From Roseibium sediminis (GTDB lineage Bacteria; Pseudomonadota; Alphaproteobacteria; Rhizobiales; Stappiaceae), in NCBI RefSeq assembly GCF_008711325.1, contig NZ_VXDB01000028.1, forward strand, positions 1-43,134: a stretch of DNA of 43,134 nucleotides, given 5' to 3'. Positions 6,535 to 15,043 of this stretch are shown here, piece after piece. The notes below the pieces were generated by a model. The model was not told the DNA's origin, did no database searches, and was given only the letters and a program-made list of their open reading frames with translations. The position numbers were made by a program, and so were the translations under genes. The first letter of the stretch is position 1. Each line of letters begins with the position of its first letter.

Positions 6535-8172
6535 TTAGCCCAGGTTCAGTTCCTTGAAGAAGTCGTTGCCCTTGTCGTCGATGACGATGAAGGCGGGGAA
6601 GTCTTCGACTTCGATGCGCCAGACGGCTTCCATGCCGAGTTCTTCGAACTCCACCACTTCCACCTTCTTGATGCAGTCCTGGGCAAGGCGGGCAGCCGGG
6701 CCGCCGATGGAGCCGAGGTAGAAGCCGCCATGGGCCTGACAGGCGCGGCGGACTTGAGCCGAGCGATTGCCCTTGGCCAGCATGACCATGGAGCCGCCTG
6801 CTGCCTGGAACTGGTCCACATAGGCATCCATGCGGCCTGCCGTGGTCGGGCCGAAGGAGCCGGAGGGCATGCCTTCCGGTGTTTTGGCAGGGCCTGCGTA
6901 GTAGATCGGGTGGTTCTTGAAATAGTCGGGCAGGGGCTCGCCGCTTTCCAGCCGGTCGCGCAGCTTGGAATGGGCAAGGTCACGCGCCACGATCAGCGGG
7001 CCGGTCAGGGACAGGCGGGTCTTGATCGGGTGCCTTGTCAACTCGCCGAGGATTTCCGACATCGGACGGGTCAGGTCGACCTTGACCACATTGTCGGAGA
7101 GATTGTCGTCGGTGATTTCCGGAAGGTATTTTTCCGGGTGCATTTCCAGCTGCTCAAGGAAGATGCCATCCTTGGTGATCTTGCCGACGGCCTGACGGTC
7201 AGCAGAGCAAGACACGGCAAGGCCGATCGGCAGGGATGCGCCGTGGCGCGGCAGGCGGATGACGCGCACATCGTGGCAGAAATACTTGCCGCCGAACTGC
7301 GCCCCGACACCGGTGGCCTGCGTAAGCTTGAGGATCTCTTCTTCCATTGCCAGATCGCGGAAGGCGTGACCTGCCTCCGATCCTTGCGTTGGAATGGTGT
7401 CGAGATAACGGGCTGAGGCGAGCTTTGCGGTCTTGAGATTGGACTCAGCCGAGGTGCCGCCAATCACGATGGCAAGGTGATAGGGCGGGCAGGCTGCCGT
7501 TCCGAGCGTCAGGATCTTTTCCTTCAGGAACTCGATCATGCGATCATGGGTCAGGAGCGACGGGGTGCCCTGAAACAGGAAGGTCTTGTTCGCGGATCCG
7601 CCACCCTTTGCCATGAACAGGAACTTGTAGGCATCATCACCCTCGGCATAGAGCTCGATCTGCGCCGGCATGTTGTTCTTGGTGTTCTTCTCCTCGAACA
7701 TGGAGATCGGCGCGAGCTGCGAATAGCGCAGGTTCTTCTTGAAATAGGCATCGCGCGCGCCTTCGCCGAGGGCAGATTCATCCGAGCCGTCAGTCCAGAC
7801 CCGGCGGCCCTTCTTGCCCATGATGATGGCAGTGCCCGTGTCCTGACACATCGGCAGGACGCCGTGGGAGGCAATGTTGGCGTTTTTCAATAGGTCGAAG
7901 GCGACGAACTTGTCGTTTTCGGTGGCTTCCGGATCATTCAGGATCTTCTGCAGCTGCTCCAGATGCCCGGGGCGCAAAAAGTGGTTGATGTCCTTGAAGG
8001 CTTCTTCGGCCAGCAGGCGCAGGCCCTCCGGTTCCACTACCAGAACCTCTTCGCCGTTGAAGTCGGCGGTACGAACATGATCTGAAGTCAGCTTGCGATA
8101 GGGCGTCTTGTCTTCACCGTGAGGGAAAAGCGCGCTGTGCTGATAGAGGGGCGGCGTATCGGATGCGGTCAT
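6535..8172 (-). CDS. fumA: Class I fumarate hydratase (iron-sulfur)
   Basis: A 545-residue protein, the usual length for class I fumarases, which reversibly hydrate fumarate to malate in the citric acid cycle using an oxygen-sensitive [4Fe-4S] cluster. The three expected cluster cysteines are visible: C109 in [10 protein letters not shown]228 in [11 protein letters not shown] and C322 in [20 protein letters not shown] and [11 protein letters not shown] in the C-terminal part are also typical. The start has AAAAAGG upstream. It stands alone and is divergent from the H-NOX gene. Because both the Fe-S fumarase and H-NOX are NO/O2-sensitive, the pairing is suggestive, but no shared control is proven. 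Confidence 0.95.
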   Translation of the reverse strand: MTASDTPPLYQHSALFPHGEDKTPYRKLTSDHVRTADFNGEEVLVVEPEGLRLLAEEAFKDINHFLRPGHLEQLQKILNDPEATENDKFVAFDLLKNANIASHGVLPMCQDTGTAIIMGKKGRRVWTDGSDESALGEGARDAYFKKNLRYSQLAPISMFEEKNTKNNMPAQIELYAEGDDAYKFLFMAKGGGSANKTFLFQGTPSLLTHDRMIEFLKEKILTLGTAACPPYHLAIVIGGTSAESNLKTAKLASARYLDTIPTQGSEAGHAFRDLAMEEEILKLTQATGVGAQFGGKYFCHDVRVIRLPRHGASLPIGLAVSCSADRQAVGKITKDGIFLEQLEMHPEKYLPEITDDNLSDNVVKVDLTRPMSEILGELTRHPIKTRLSLTGPLIVARDLAHSKLRDRLESGEPLPDYFKNHPIYYAGPAKTPEGMPSGSFGPTTAGRMDAYVDQFQAAGGSMVMLAKGNRSAQVRRACQAHGGFYLGSIGGPAARLAQDCIKKVEVVEFEELGMEAVWRIEVEDFPAFIVIDDKGNDFFKELNLG

Positions 8173-8474
8173 CTGGAAAACCTTTTTCGCAAACTGGCAG
8201 ACTGCTTTTTCCCGGTTTCCCCCTGAGGCAGACCGGGTTGCTTATGTCAGTGTTGTTTATAGGAATTCTGCAAAAAGGGTAGGGGCAAGCTCTATGCAGT
8301 TTGTCGAATGCGCCGTGTTTCAACACCTGCAGTCCGCGTCAGTTTGCGTGAGTATTTATCTCTCATGGCAAATATACAATCGTAAGAAGTAACAATCATT
8401 ACTACCTACTAATGATTAAGTAATGCCTGCTAATATGCTCGCATAAGGTGTGTGTGGTGCTGCGGGAGTTTACA
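8173..8474. other. Divergent intergenic region (fumarase / H-NOX)
   Basis: About 300 bases without a gene. The half next to H-NOX is AT-rich and contains the 24-base inverted repeat at 8394-8417. Nothing else recognisable is seen. Confidence 0.6.
8394..8417. promoter_or_regulatory. 8+8+8 inverted repeat upstream of H-NOX
   Basis: AATCATTA-CTACCTAC-TAATGATT is a perfect inverted repeat with arms of 8 and a spacer of 8 bases, 58 bases before the H-NOX ATG. It looks like a dimer operator site. It is not an FNR/NnrR box (no TTGAT..ATCAA). Confidence 0.45.
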
Positions 8475-9023
8475 ATGAAGGGTGTTGTTTTCACGGAATT
8501 CATCGATCATGCCGAGGCTGCATTTGGGGAAGATGTCGTAGATGATGTCATCGAGGAAGCGGACCTGCCCAGCGGCGGCGCCTACACGTCGGTGGGAACC
8601 TATGACTTTCAGGAAATGGTCGCCCTTGTCACCGGCTTGTCGAAGGCAACAAGCGTTCCGGCCTCCGATTTGATCCACGGTTTCGGGGTGCATCTGGGCG
8701 GGTCGTTTCAGGACAAGTTTCAGATGTTTTTCGAGCAGCAAGACGACCTGTTCGACTTTCTGGACAGTGTGGAGAAGCACATTCATATCGAGGTGCAGAA
8801 ACTCTATCCGGACGCGGAGTTGCCGAGCCTCAAGATGGTCGACCGGGCGGGGGACACCGCGACACTGCGCTATCGGAGCATGCGCTGCCTGGAGCAGCTT
8901 GCCTGCGGGTTGATCGAGGCATCGGCCGGTTATTTCAAGGTGCCTATCGAGATTACCCTCTCCCGAGGAGAGGATTCTGGTGGCCAGTATTCGGACATCA
9001 TCATCAAAAAGGCGGCGGCCTAG
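8475..9023 (+). CDS. H-NOX haem sensor protein (HNOB domain)
   Basis: A 182-residue stand-alone H-NOX protein starting with the family N-terminus MKGVVFTEF. His104 in HIHIEVQKLYPDAELP aligns with the proximal haem ligand of bacterial H-NOX proteins. The haem-propionate motif YxSxR is intact (Y133-R-S135-M-R137). It should bind NO (or another diatomic gas) in the cytosol and pass the signal to its partner, here the GGDEF-EAL protein 25 bases downstream, in the usual H-NOX/c-di-GMP arrangement. The start at 8475 has GCGGGAG 6 bases upstream; an in-frame GTG at 8448 is less likely. The likely outcome is NO control of biofilm or surface behaviour. Confidence 0.92.
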   Translation: MKGVVFTEFIDHAEAAFGEDVVDDVIEEADLPSGGAYTSVGTYDFQEMVALVTGLSKATSVPASDLIHGFGVHLGGSFQDKFQMFFEQQDDLFDFLDSVEKHIHIEVQKLYPDAELPSLKMVDRAGDTATLRYRSMRCLEQLACGLIEASAGYFKVPIEITLSRGEDSGGQYSDIIIKKAAA

Positions 9024-9048
9024 GCTTTACGAACCAAAGAAGGGACTG

Positions 9049-10605
9049 ATGGAACAGGAACTGGCGGATTTGGTATCAGCGGTATCGAGGCTCGAGCGCA
9101 AGGTGCGCCGCGAGCGCGAGGCGCGTTTGACTGCCGAAACCGTGCTGGAAGGCAAGAGCCGAGAACTGTTTGAGGCCAACCAAAGCCTGATCAAGCTCAA
9201 CCAGACACTGGAACATCGCATTCAGGAGCGGACGAAAGCTCTTGATGAAGAGCGCAGGCGTGCCATTCATCTCGCCGAAAGCGACTACCTGACCGGGCTG
9301 GCCAACAGGCTCTGCTTCTCGCGGCGTCTGAAGAAGCTGGTCAAGGAAGCAAAGGCGGAAGAAACGCATTTTGCGCTTTTGCTGCTGGATCTTGATGGCT
9401 TCAAGAAGCTCAATGACACCTATGGTCATGCCGCTGGCGATGCGACGCTGAAAATCGTTGCCGATCGTCTCTACAGTTCCTTGCGGGAGAACGATCTGGC
9501 GGCAAGGTTGGGCGGTGATGAGTTTGCGGTCCTGCTGGTCGGGGATGACAGCGCCGAGAGGGTCGAGGGCTTCTGCAAGAAATTGCAGGATATCATGGCG
9601 CTTCCGTTCAAGATCGGTGCGCATTTCCTTGAATGCTTCACGTCCATCGGCTACGCGCTTTGTCCGCAAGATTCCTGTGATTTTGACGAAATTCAAGTGT
9701 GTGCCGATCTCGCGCTTTATCAGGCAAAGGACGCAGGAAAGGGCTGCTCTATTGCCTTCGAACAGCATATGGCGGCGGCCTATCGCCTGCGTGTTGCTAT
9801 TGGCGGCGAGCTGGAGCGGGACCTCGCCAAGGGGGCAATCTCGGTCCACCTTCAGCCGATTGTGTCTCTTCAGGCAGACAGGGCGAACGGGTGTGAAGCT
9901 CTCTTGCGCTGGTGCCATGAGGAGCACGGGCCTATTTCTCCGCTCGACACGTTGACGGCCGCAGCTGAACGAGGGCTGCATGGCGAGCTGACGTGTCGGA
10001 TTATCGAACGCAGCCTGAAGACCGTTGCCTCGGCACTACGCGAGGGCACTCTCGACTGGATTTCGATCAATCTTGCCGAGCGGGATCTTTCAGACAGCCA
10101 TCTGCCGGAATTCGTGATGAACATGGTTGCCGAGCTCGGTATCGACCCTCGCAAGGTTCGTTTCGAGGTGACGGAATCTGCCATCATCAGCGACCCGGTC
10201 GCAGCAAGGGAACTGATGCTGGAGCTAAATGCGCATGGCATAGAGTTCCTTCTCGATGACTTTGGTACAGGTTATTCCAATCTCCAGATTCTGAACCAGT
10301 TGCCCTTCAAGGCGCTGAAGATAGACAAGTCCTTTGTCGCAGACATCGCAACGTCCACGGATAAGCTCACAATGGTCCGCGCCATGATTGATCTGGCGCA
10401 TGCCTTGCGGCTGTACGTGGTTGCCGAAGGGGTGGAAACCGAGACCCAGCGCCGTCTTCTCAAATCGTTGAGCTGCGATTATCTGCAGGGCTTCTTGCCT
10501 GGTCGCCCTTCGGAAACCGTTCCGCTTACGGTTCCCGATGTCAGTCCGGTTCGCATGATTTCCAGAAAATTCACTGCCGAAAAGTCGGTTATCAGCCAAA
10601 AGTAA
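9049..10605 (+). CDS. Diguanylate cyclase/phosphodiesterase (GGDEF-EAL), H-NOX partner
   Basis: A 518-residue cytosolic protein. Residues ~1-70 are a coiled coil (LERKVRREREARLTAE.., ending RIQERTKAL), likely the H-NOX contact and dimerisation segment. The GGDEF domain follows (~80-245) with G155-GDEF and an upstream RxxD inhibitory site (REND). The EAL domain (~260-505) has E283-A-L-L-R-W, SINLAERDL, FEVTESAI, D403-D-F-G-T-G, LKIDKSFV, VAEGVET and LQGFLPGRP, so both domains look catalytically competent. Such pairs switch between making and breaking c-di-GMP when H-NOX binds NO. The start is chosen at 9049, after AAGAAGGGA. A frame open to 8980 would overlap the H-NOX gene and lacks a ribosome binding site. 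Confidence 0.92.
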   Translation: MEQELADLVSAVSRLERKVRREREARLTAETVLEGKSRELFEANQSLIKLNQTLEHRIQERTKALDEERRRAIHLAESDYLTGLANRLCFSRRLKKLVKEAKAEETHFALLLLDLDGFKKLNDTYGHAAGDATLKIVADRLYSSLRENDLAARLGGDEFAVLLVGDDSAERVEGFCKKLQDIMALPFKIGAHFLECFTSIGYALCPQDSCDFDEIQVCADLALYQAKDAGKGCSIAFEQHMAAAYRLRVAIGGELERDLAKGAISVHLQPIVSLQADRANGCEALLRWCHEEHGPISPLDTLTAAAERGLHGELTCRIIERSLKTVASALREGTLDWISINLAERDLSDSHLPEFVMNMVAELGIDPRKVRFEVTESAIISDPVAARELMLELNAHGIEFLLDDFGTGYSNLQILNQLPFKALKIDKSFVADIATSTDKLTMVRAMIDLAHALRLYVVAEGVETETQRRLLKSLSCDYLQGFLPGRPSETVPLTVPDVSPVRMISRKFTAEKSVISQK

Positions 10606-10637
10606 ACCCGCCGCATCGGTGACGATGGGCAGGTTTT
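10604..10637 (+). terminator. Probable terminator of the H-NOX/GGDEF-EAL operon
   Basis: An imperfect stem AAACC.GCC / GGGC.GGTTT starting at the stop codon is followed by TTTTCTC. Confidence 0.45.
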
Positions 10638-10709
10638 CTCATTCGGAGTGCTATCCCAATCTCAGATGGCAGGTTCTCATCTGCTGAGGTTGGTTTTGCA
10701 GCCTGCTAA

Positions 10710-11948
10710 TCAGCTGGACAGGTAGACCGACTTCAGAATGTTTTCGAAAAGATCCTTGAACGCTTTATCGATTTCGGCAGCAGAGTTCGCTCTGTAGAAA
10801 TACTCTTCTCCCGTCGCGCACCCTTTCATCGAACTGGTCGAATCTTTTAGGTAATGTCTATTGTCTGGTTCCACCAACATTGTGTGTACCGTTCTCGCTT
10901 CATTTTTTTTGAAGTCATCGCACCATTTGGGATTGAAGCTGTTGTTGTACCGCCGCCAACCCGGCGTGGAGTTAAAGATGTGCGTGGTTCTGCCGCTTTT
11001 TACGTTTAAAACGTTTGTCGCGTCAGAGATAATGATGATGTGTTGTTTCACATCAGACTTCGGCTTCAAGGTTTGCAGAACACCGCTAAAATCTCGGAAA
11101 ACTCCGTGGATGTTTGTTCCGCCGCCGCGGAGAAATTCACGGTGAATGGAGATATTTTCGGCATGCCGCTTGAATATCGAGATGTCTTCATTCAGACCCG
11201 TTTGAATGTGCAAATGGTTGGAAAAACTGTAGAGTGCGGTTTTCAAATCCACGTCAGTGCCATCTTCCAATTGGGTCACCAGTGATTTTAGAGAGTTCTT
11301 CACAACATCAATTCGAAGTTGTGCACCTGCCGCTTTTGCGCGGCTAACAGTGCTATACCAAGGCTCATGGCAGGCAAATTGGCATCCAATCGCTCTTTGC
11401 ATGATCTGGCGGTCACTTGTGCTTGCGCCAATCCCCATGGAAGGGGACACGTCAACAAGGAAGATGAACTCGTATTTGCCGTCGCCGAATGCGATTTTTG
11501 CCTCAGCTGCTACCTTAAAGGGTATATTTTTGAACCCGATCGCCTGTGTCATAAAGGACTCGTGGTTACCCTCCAGATGCGCCCAGGTTTTCACGCCCTT
11601 CTGATCTGCATCAGTGAACTGCATTTGAATTTTGCTTGATGTAATCGACCCGTCCGCAAGTTGTTGCCTACCATCGATATACTGTTGGGCAGCGGCTTTC
11701 GCCATTTTCATGGAACTTGCCTTTGAGTTTCCTTCTTCGACTTTGTTTTTGTAATAATTTATTGCATAGAGAACGGCTTCGTCGGCAATCAATTGGGCCT
11801 TGTCTTTCTTGTTGTAGACGAAAGAAAGATCTATCCCTATGGAAATTAACGCAATTAGCAGGAAAAAGAGAAGGCCAAACATAATTGCAACTACCCCTTT
11901 TTCATCTTTTCGGAGTAATTGAACTTGCGCTTTTGGAGAACGTTTCAT
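10710..11948 (-). CDS. TadE/TadG-like protein with von Willebrand A domain
   Basis: A 412-residue protein. The N-terminus has the TadE/TadG-like layout: basic head, KGVVAIMFGLLFFLLIALI transmembrane segment (~18-39) and DLSFVYNKKDKAQLIADEAVL, the helix next to it. From ~160 a von Willebrand A domain begins with a MIDAS motif DVSPSMG (D166), and a later GGGTN (threonine ligand) and IIIISDAT strand. TadG-like proteins are anchored at the inner membrane and act with Flp/Tad pili, but no other tad gene is in the window. The ATG at 11948 with GAGG 8 bases upstream is preferred over the GTG just before it. GC content is lower than in neighbouring genes. A CACGTAGGGTGACC element lies 23 bases upstream. 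Confidence 0.85.
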   Translation of the reverse strand: MKRSPKAQVQLLRKDEKGVVAIMFGLLFFLLIALISIGIDLSFVYNKKDKAQLIADEAVLYAINYYKNKVEEGNSKASSMKMAKAAAQQYIDGRQQLADGSITSSKIQMQFTDADQKGVKTWAHLEGNHESFMTQAIGFKNIPFKVAAEAKIAFGDGKYEFIFLVDVSPSMGIGASTSDRQIMQRAIGCQFACHEPWYSTVSRAKAAGAQLRIDVVKNSLKSLVTQLEDGTDVDLKTALYSFSNHLHIQTGLNEDISIFKRHAENISIHREFLRGGGTNIHGVFRDFSGVLQTLKPKSDVKQHIIIISDATNVLNVKSGRTTHIFNSTPGWRRYNNSFNPKWCDDFKKNEARTVHTMLVEPDNRHYLKDSTSSMKGCATGEEYFYRANSAAEIDKAFKDLFENILKSVYLSS

Positions 11949-11970
11949 CACGAGATCCTCATTTGTGTGA

Positions 11971-11987
11971 GGTCACCCTACGTGAAG
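11971..11987 (-). promoter_or_regulatory. CACGTAGGGTGACC element upstream of the TadG-like gene
   Basis: On the minus strand: CTTCACGTAGGGTGACC, 23 bases before the ATG. It matches the FecR1 element CTTACGTAAGGTTACC closely when aligned on ACGTA. Confidence 0.4.
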
Positions 11988-12056
11988 ATATGTAAAAAAA
12001 ACTGTAACCAACGTGAGAACTATCAAAGGAAGGGCAGTTAGTTTTGGCCAACGTTA

Positions 12057-12614
12057 CTATTTCGTTGATGCGGAAATATACCCGGTTACTGATATATTGT
12101 TTTCTACATAGCCCACGCCAACCCCGTTCCCTATATCGAAGTCCAACCTTGCCAGGGATGTACTCATTTTGGCGGTTGCGCTCTTTCCATTCTCATTGAG
12201 GTCAAAAACAAGGACAATATCCTTTTGAACCCCTCTGAGTGTGAGGGTGCCTTCCACCTGATAGGAGTTTTCAGACAGGGCCTGAACAGTTTTCGAACGA
12301 AATTCTGCTGCGGGGAAGATGGCGACGTCAAGCCATTGAGGCGTGGGTAGCATTCCATCGACTTGTGCATTGCCGGTACTCATCGAGCCGGTGTCAATGG
12401 TGGCGGATATCTTGGCGTTTTCGGGAGACCCGGAATCAAAGTCGATAGCCGCTGACCAGTTGGCGATTTTGCCCTTGAGGGTGCTATCTCCCTGAACAAC
12501 CTCGAATTCCAATTGACTTTTTGCATAGTCGACCACCCATTCTGCAGCGATTGCGGGTCCGTTACCCAGGGTCAGTGTTGTTGCAGTGATTGAAATGGCA
12601 AGAAGTCTAAACAT
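12057..12614 (-). CDS. YceI family periplasmic lipid-binding protein (b561 operon)
   Basis: A 185-residue protein with a signal peptide (about residues 1-23, ending AIAA) and a YceI lipocalin-like beta-barrel: WVVDYAKSQLEFEV, an SGSPENAKISATIDTGSM strand, WLDVAIFPAAEFRS and LRGVQKDI. YceI proteins bind polyisoprenoid (quinone-like) lipids in the periplasm. The gene starts 17 bases after the cytochrome b561 gene with GGAGG 5 bases upstream, so the two are co-transcribed. This b561-YceI pairing is common and suggests electron transfer to or from a periplasmic quinone-like carrier. The frame stays open far upstream but that part overlaps b561 and is not coding. Confidence 0.88.
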   Translation of the reverse strand: MFRLLAISITATTLTLGNGPAIAAEWVVDYAKSQLEFEVVQGDSTLKGKIANWSAAIDFDSGSPENAKISATIDTGSMSTGNAQVDGMLPTPQWLDVAIFPAAEFRSKTVQALSENSYQVEGTLTLRGVQKDIVLVFDLNENGKSATAKMSTSLARLDFDIGNGVGVGYVENNISVTGYISASTK

Positions 12615-12631
12615 GACGCCTCCTGAATTCC

Positions 12632-13216
12632 TCATTTTGACGATCGCGCAGGACCAGTTGATATCATTCGGCGGAGTGTGGTGTCGCGCAGGATAAAGTG
12701 GTGTTTGAGAGCGGCAGCTACATGCCCGATCAGGAGCAAGACCGTAAACCACGCCATATATTCGTGCAGGGACTGGAAGAGCGTCTCCACGGTGTCCCGA
12801 TTGCCTGTCCAGTCGGAAACCGGAAAATGCGGAACATGTATCGTGTTGAACACGACGGTGGGAATGCCCCAGGGAGAAGCGGAGACCATGATCCACCCGG
12901 TCAGCGGCAAGGCAAACAAAGCAGCGTAGAGACCTGCATGACCCAAATGAGCCAGAGTCCTTTCCCAGTTCTTCATTCCGTCCGGCAATCGGGGTGAGGG
13001 GTTGATGCTCCGCCATACCAGTCGAAGGAGCGCCAGGCCAAGAATGACAAAACCGAACGACTTATGGAGCTGGTAGAGCTCGAAGGTTTCAGGAGCACTT
13101 GGCGGCAGATCATGCATGTATATGCCAAGGCCCAGCGTTCCGACCATGAGGAGAGCCATGACCCAGTGGAAGCCAATCGATATCCAGCCATAGCCGGATT
13201 TGGTATTACGAAACAT
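12632..13216 (-). CDS. Cytochrome b561 family protein
   Basis: A 194-residue integral membrane protein with four hydrophobic segments (~10-30, ~45-63, ~85-107, ~145-165). Haem-ligand histidines are seen in the expected places: H17 region (GFHWVMALL), LHKSFGF, and SLHEYMAWFTVLLLIGHVAAALKHHF. Family members bind two haems b and move electrons between quinone and periplasmic acceptors such as superoxide. It is the first gene of a two-gene operon with the YceI gene. The ATG at 13216 with AGAGGG 8 bases upstream is preferred over a TTG two codons earlier. Confidence 0.9.
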   Translation of the reverse strand: MFRNTKSGYGWISIGFHWVMALLMVGTLGLGIYMHDLPPSAPETFELYQLHKSFGFVILGLALLRLVWRSINPSPRLPDGMKNWERTLAHLGHAGLYAALFALPLTGWIMVSASPWGIPTVVFNTIHVPHFPVSDWTGNRDTVETLFQSLHEYMAWFTVLLLIGHVAAALKHHFILRDTTLRRMISTGPARSSK

Positions 13217-13337
13217 GGCCAATCCCTCTACTGATGCACCGTGGACAAGGTAAACTGGAAAATCCCGGCGAATTAGCCTTTTGCATCAGGCTGTCGGCGA
13301 ATACATGCAAACGGTATCCGCCGACTGCTAAGAAGCG

Positions 13338-13922
13338 TCAGTTGGCGGCGTCTGCCTTGAGTGTTTCAGAGTGAAAGACGATTGAAATCTCGTCACCCAC
13401 GTAGGGAACATAGGTGCTCATGCCGAAATCCGACCTTTTGATTGTCGTGGACACCTTGAAACCATATGCGGGCTTCTTGGCCATTGGGTGTTCGCCTTGG
13501 CCAACAACATCAACGACGATAGTCGCATGTTTTGTAATGTCGCGGATAGTCAGATCGCCCGTGACGGAAAGCTGACGGTCTCCCACCTTTTCAACGGATG
13601 TGCTTTTGAAAGTCGCCTTAGGGAAATTGGCCACATCAAAGAAGTCGGGGCTTTTGAGGTGAGCGTCACGCTTGCCCCAGAATGTGTCGAGGCTATCGAT
13701 ATTCACCGTAAATTCGATTGAAGAATTTGCAGGTGTTGCCTCGTCAATAAGAAGTGTCCCGTCCCAGTCATCAAAACGGCCATCGGTTGTCGAGAAGCCA
13801 AGATGGTTGTAGGAGAAGGCAAGATTGGAGTGGGATTTGTCGAAAGTATAGGCGACCGGTTCGGCGGCGGCAGAGCCTGCCAGAAGTGTCATTGCAATCG
13901 CTGTCACTGCGAAACGTTTCAT
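13338..13922 (-). CDS. YceI family periplasmic protein (second copy)
   Basis: A 194-residue protein with a signal peptide (about 1-20, ending SAAA) and a full YceI domain: YTFDKSHSNLAFSYNHLGFS, DAHLKSPDFFDVANFPKATF and LTIRDITKHATI, ending in a GFKVSTTIKRSDFGM.. strand. It is closer to the classic YceI consensus (WGKRDAHLKSPDFFD) than the b561-linked copy, so the two are distant paralogues. The start has GAGAGG 8 bases upstream. About 120 bases separate it from the b561 gene downstream on the same strand, so the three genes may form one transcript. Confidence 0.9.
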   Translation of the reverse strand: MKRFAVTAIAMTLLAGSAAAEPVAYTFDKSHSNLAFSYNHLGFSTTDGRFDDWDGTLLIDEATPANSSIEFTVNIDSLDTFWGKRDAHLKSPDFFDVANFPKATFKSTSVEKVGDRQLSVTGDLTIRDITKHATIVVDVVGQGEHPMAKKPAYGFKVSTTIKRSDFGMSTYVPYVGDEISIVFHSETLKADAAN

Positions 13923-14215
13923 AATCCATCCTCTCAAGGAAATCTGTTTGGAGCGTTTGTAGGCGCTGACAGAACCTACTTAATAGCAAATTTCGATGAT
14001 GCAATTTGACTGACCGTTCACGATGGGTGGACAATTCCGGTGCTTGACGGAACCAGCGCCGCGCAGCGACCCTTAAACAAGCGGTTATCTCTTTGCCGGA
14101 TAACACATTCTGGCTCTGAAACCTGCATCATCAGTCTGGTTCATTGTCGGCAATTTCTATCCTGGTTTGACGTAGATGCAGGAAGTCAAAATTTGCTATT
14201 TCAGGTACTCACATT

Positions 14216-14926
14216 ATGAGAAATGCGAAGGTAGTCTGTCATCGCGGTGCCTGTTTGACGGCGCCGGAAAACACGATCGCCGCCCTGGACGGAGCGGTGG
14301 CTCTTTGCGCCGACGTGATCGAGTTCGATGTTCGGCAAAGCGCCGACGGGGTCTTGTATGTATTTCACGATGAGACTTTGGAACGGACAAGCAACGGCTC
14401 CGTGCGATTTGCTGAAACCCACTCATCAGTGATCGACACGCTGGATGCCGGTAGCTGGTTTGATCCCCGATATGCCGGCGAGAGAATTCCGCGTCTCGAT
14501 GTCTTCCTCAAAGCCTGCTCCGGCCGCATAGCTACATATGCCGAAATAAAGGACGCGGATCCGGTTTTAGTTCGGGACATGCTGCAGGCGGAAGGGCTCC
14601 TTGAAACTGCGTGGACCTTTTCCTTCGATCCGGACATACGCAAGGCGACGCGAGTCCGGACCCCTGATTTCAGACGCATGGTTCTGTTTGAGCATGTTGG
14701 CAGTGTTCGCGCGGCAGTTGCGGAAGGGGCTGCCATCCTTGAGTTCCACGAAGGAGATCTGACTCCCGATTTGGTGCAGGAAGCGAAAGCCGCACAACTG
14801 ATCACTCAGCTCTTTTATGATGGCGAAGAGGAGCGCGTTTTTTCAAAGGCGGTCAAACTGGGAATTGATCAGATGAACATTGATCATGTCGACAAATTTC
14901 GAGCAGTTGAAGCGAATTTCTACTGA
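14216..14926 (+). CDS. Glycerophosphodiester phosphodiesterase
   Basis: A 236-residue cytosolic enzyme of the GDPD (TIM-barrel) family. The active-site signature is present: H9-R-G near the N-terminus, PENT at 17-20, E36-F-D38 and H51-D. It hydrolyses glycerophosphodiesters from phospholipid turnover to glycerol-3-phosphate and an alcohol. There is no signal peptide, so it is UgpQ-like rather than GlpQ-like. No ugp transporter genes are nearby. The ribosome binding site (AGG about 11 bases upstream) is weak, but the start matches the family N-terminus. It is divergent from the second YceI gene across a 290-base gap with no recognised feature. Confidence 0.9.
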   Translation: MRNAKVVCHRGACLTAPENTIAALDGAVALCADVIEFDVRQSADGVLYVFHDETLERTSNGSVRFAETHSSVIDTLDAGSWFDPRYAGERIPRLDVFLKACSGRIATYAEIKDADPVLVRDMLQAEGLLETAWTFSFDPDIRKATRVRTPDFRRMVLFEHVGSVRAAVAEGAAILEFHEGDLTPDLVQEAKAAQLITQLFYDGEEERVFSKAVKLGIDQMNIDHVDKFRAVEANFY

Positions 14927-14983
14927 CCTGTTAATGGCATGCAGGCGAGTCTCTGCGCCGCGTTTTATTCATTGTTAAAAGTT

Positions 14984-14999
14984 CTTACGTAAGGTTACC
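14984..14999 (+). promoter_or_regulatory. CTTACGTAAGGTTACC element upstream of FecR1
   Basis: The element includes the 10-base palindrome CTTACGTAAG and is preceded by TTGTTAAAAGTT. It ends 45 bases before the FecR1 ATG. Near-identical arrangement is found upstream of FecR3. Confidence 0.45.
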
Positions 15000-15043
15000 C
15001 GAGGCGAGTGCTGCCGAATACTATCTCAGGGTGTCCGCGTTCG

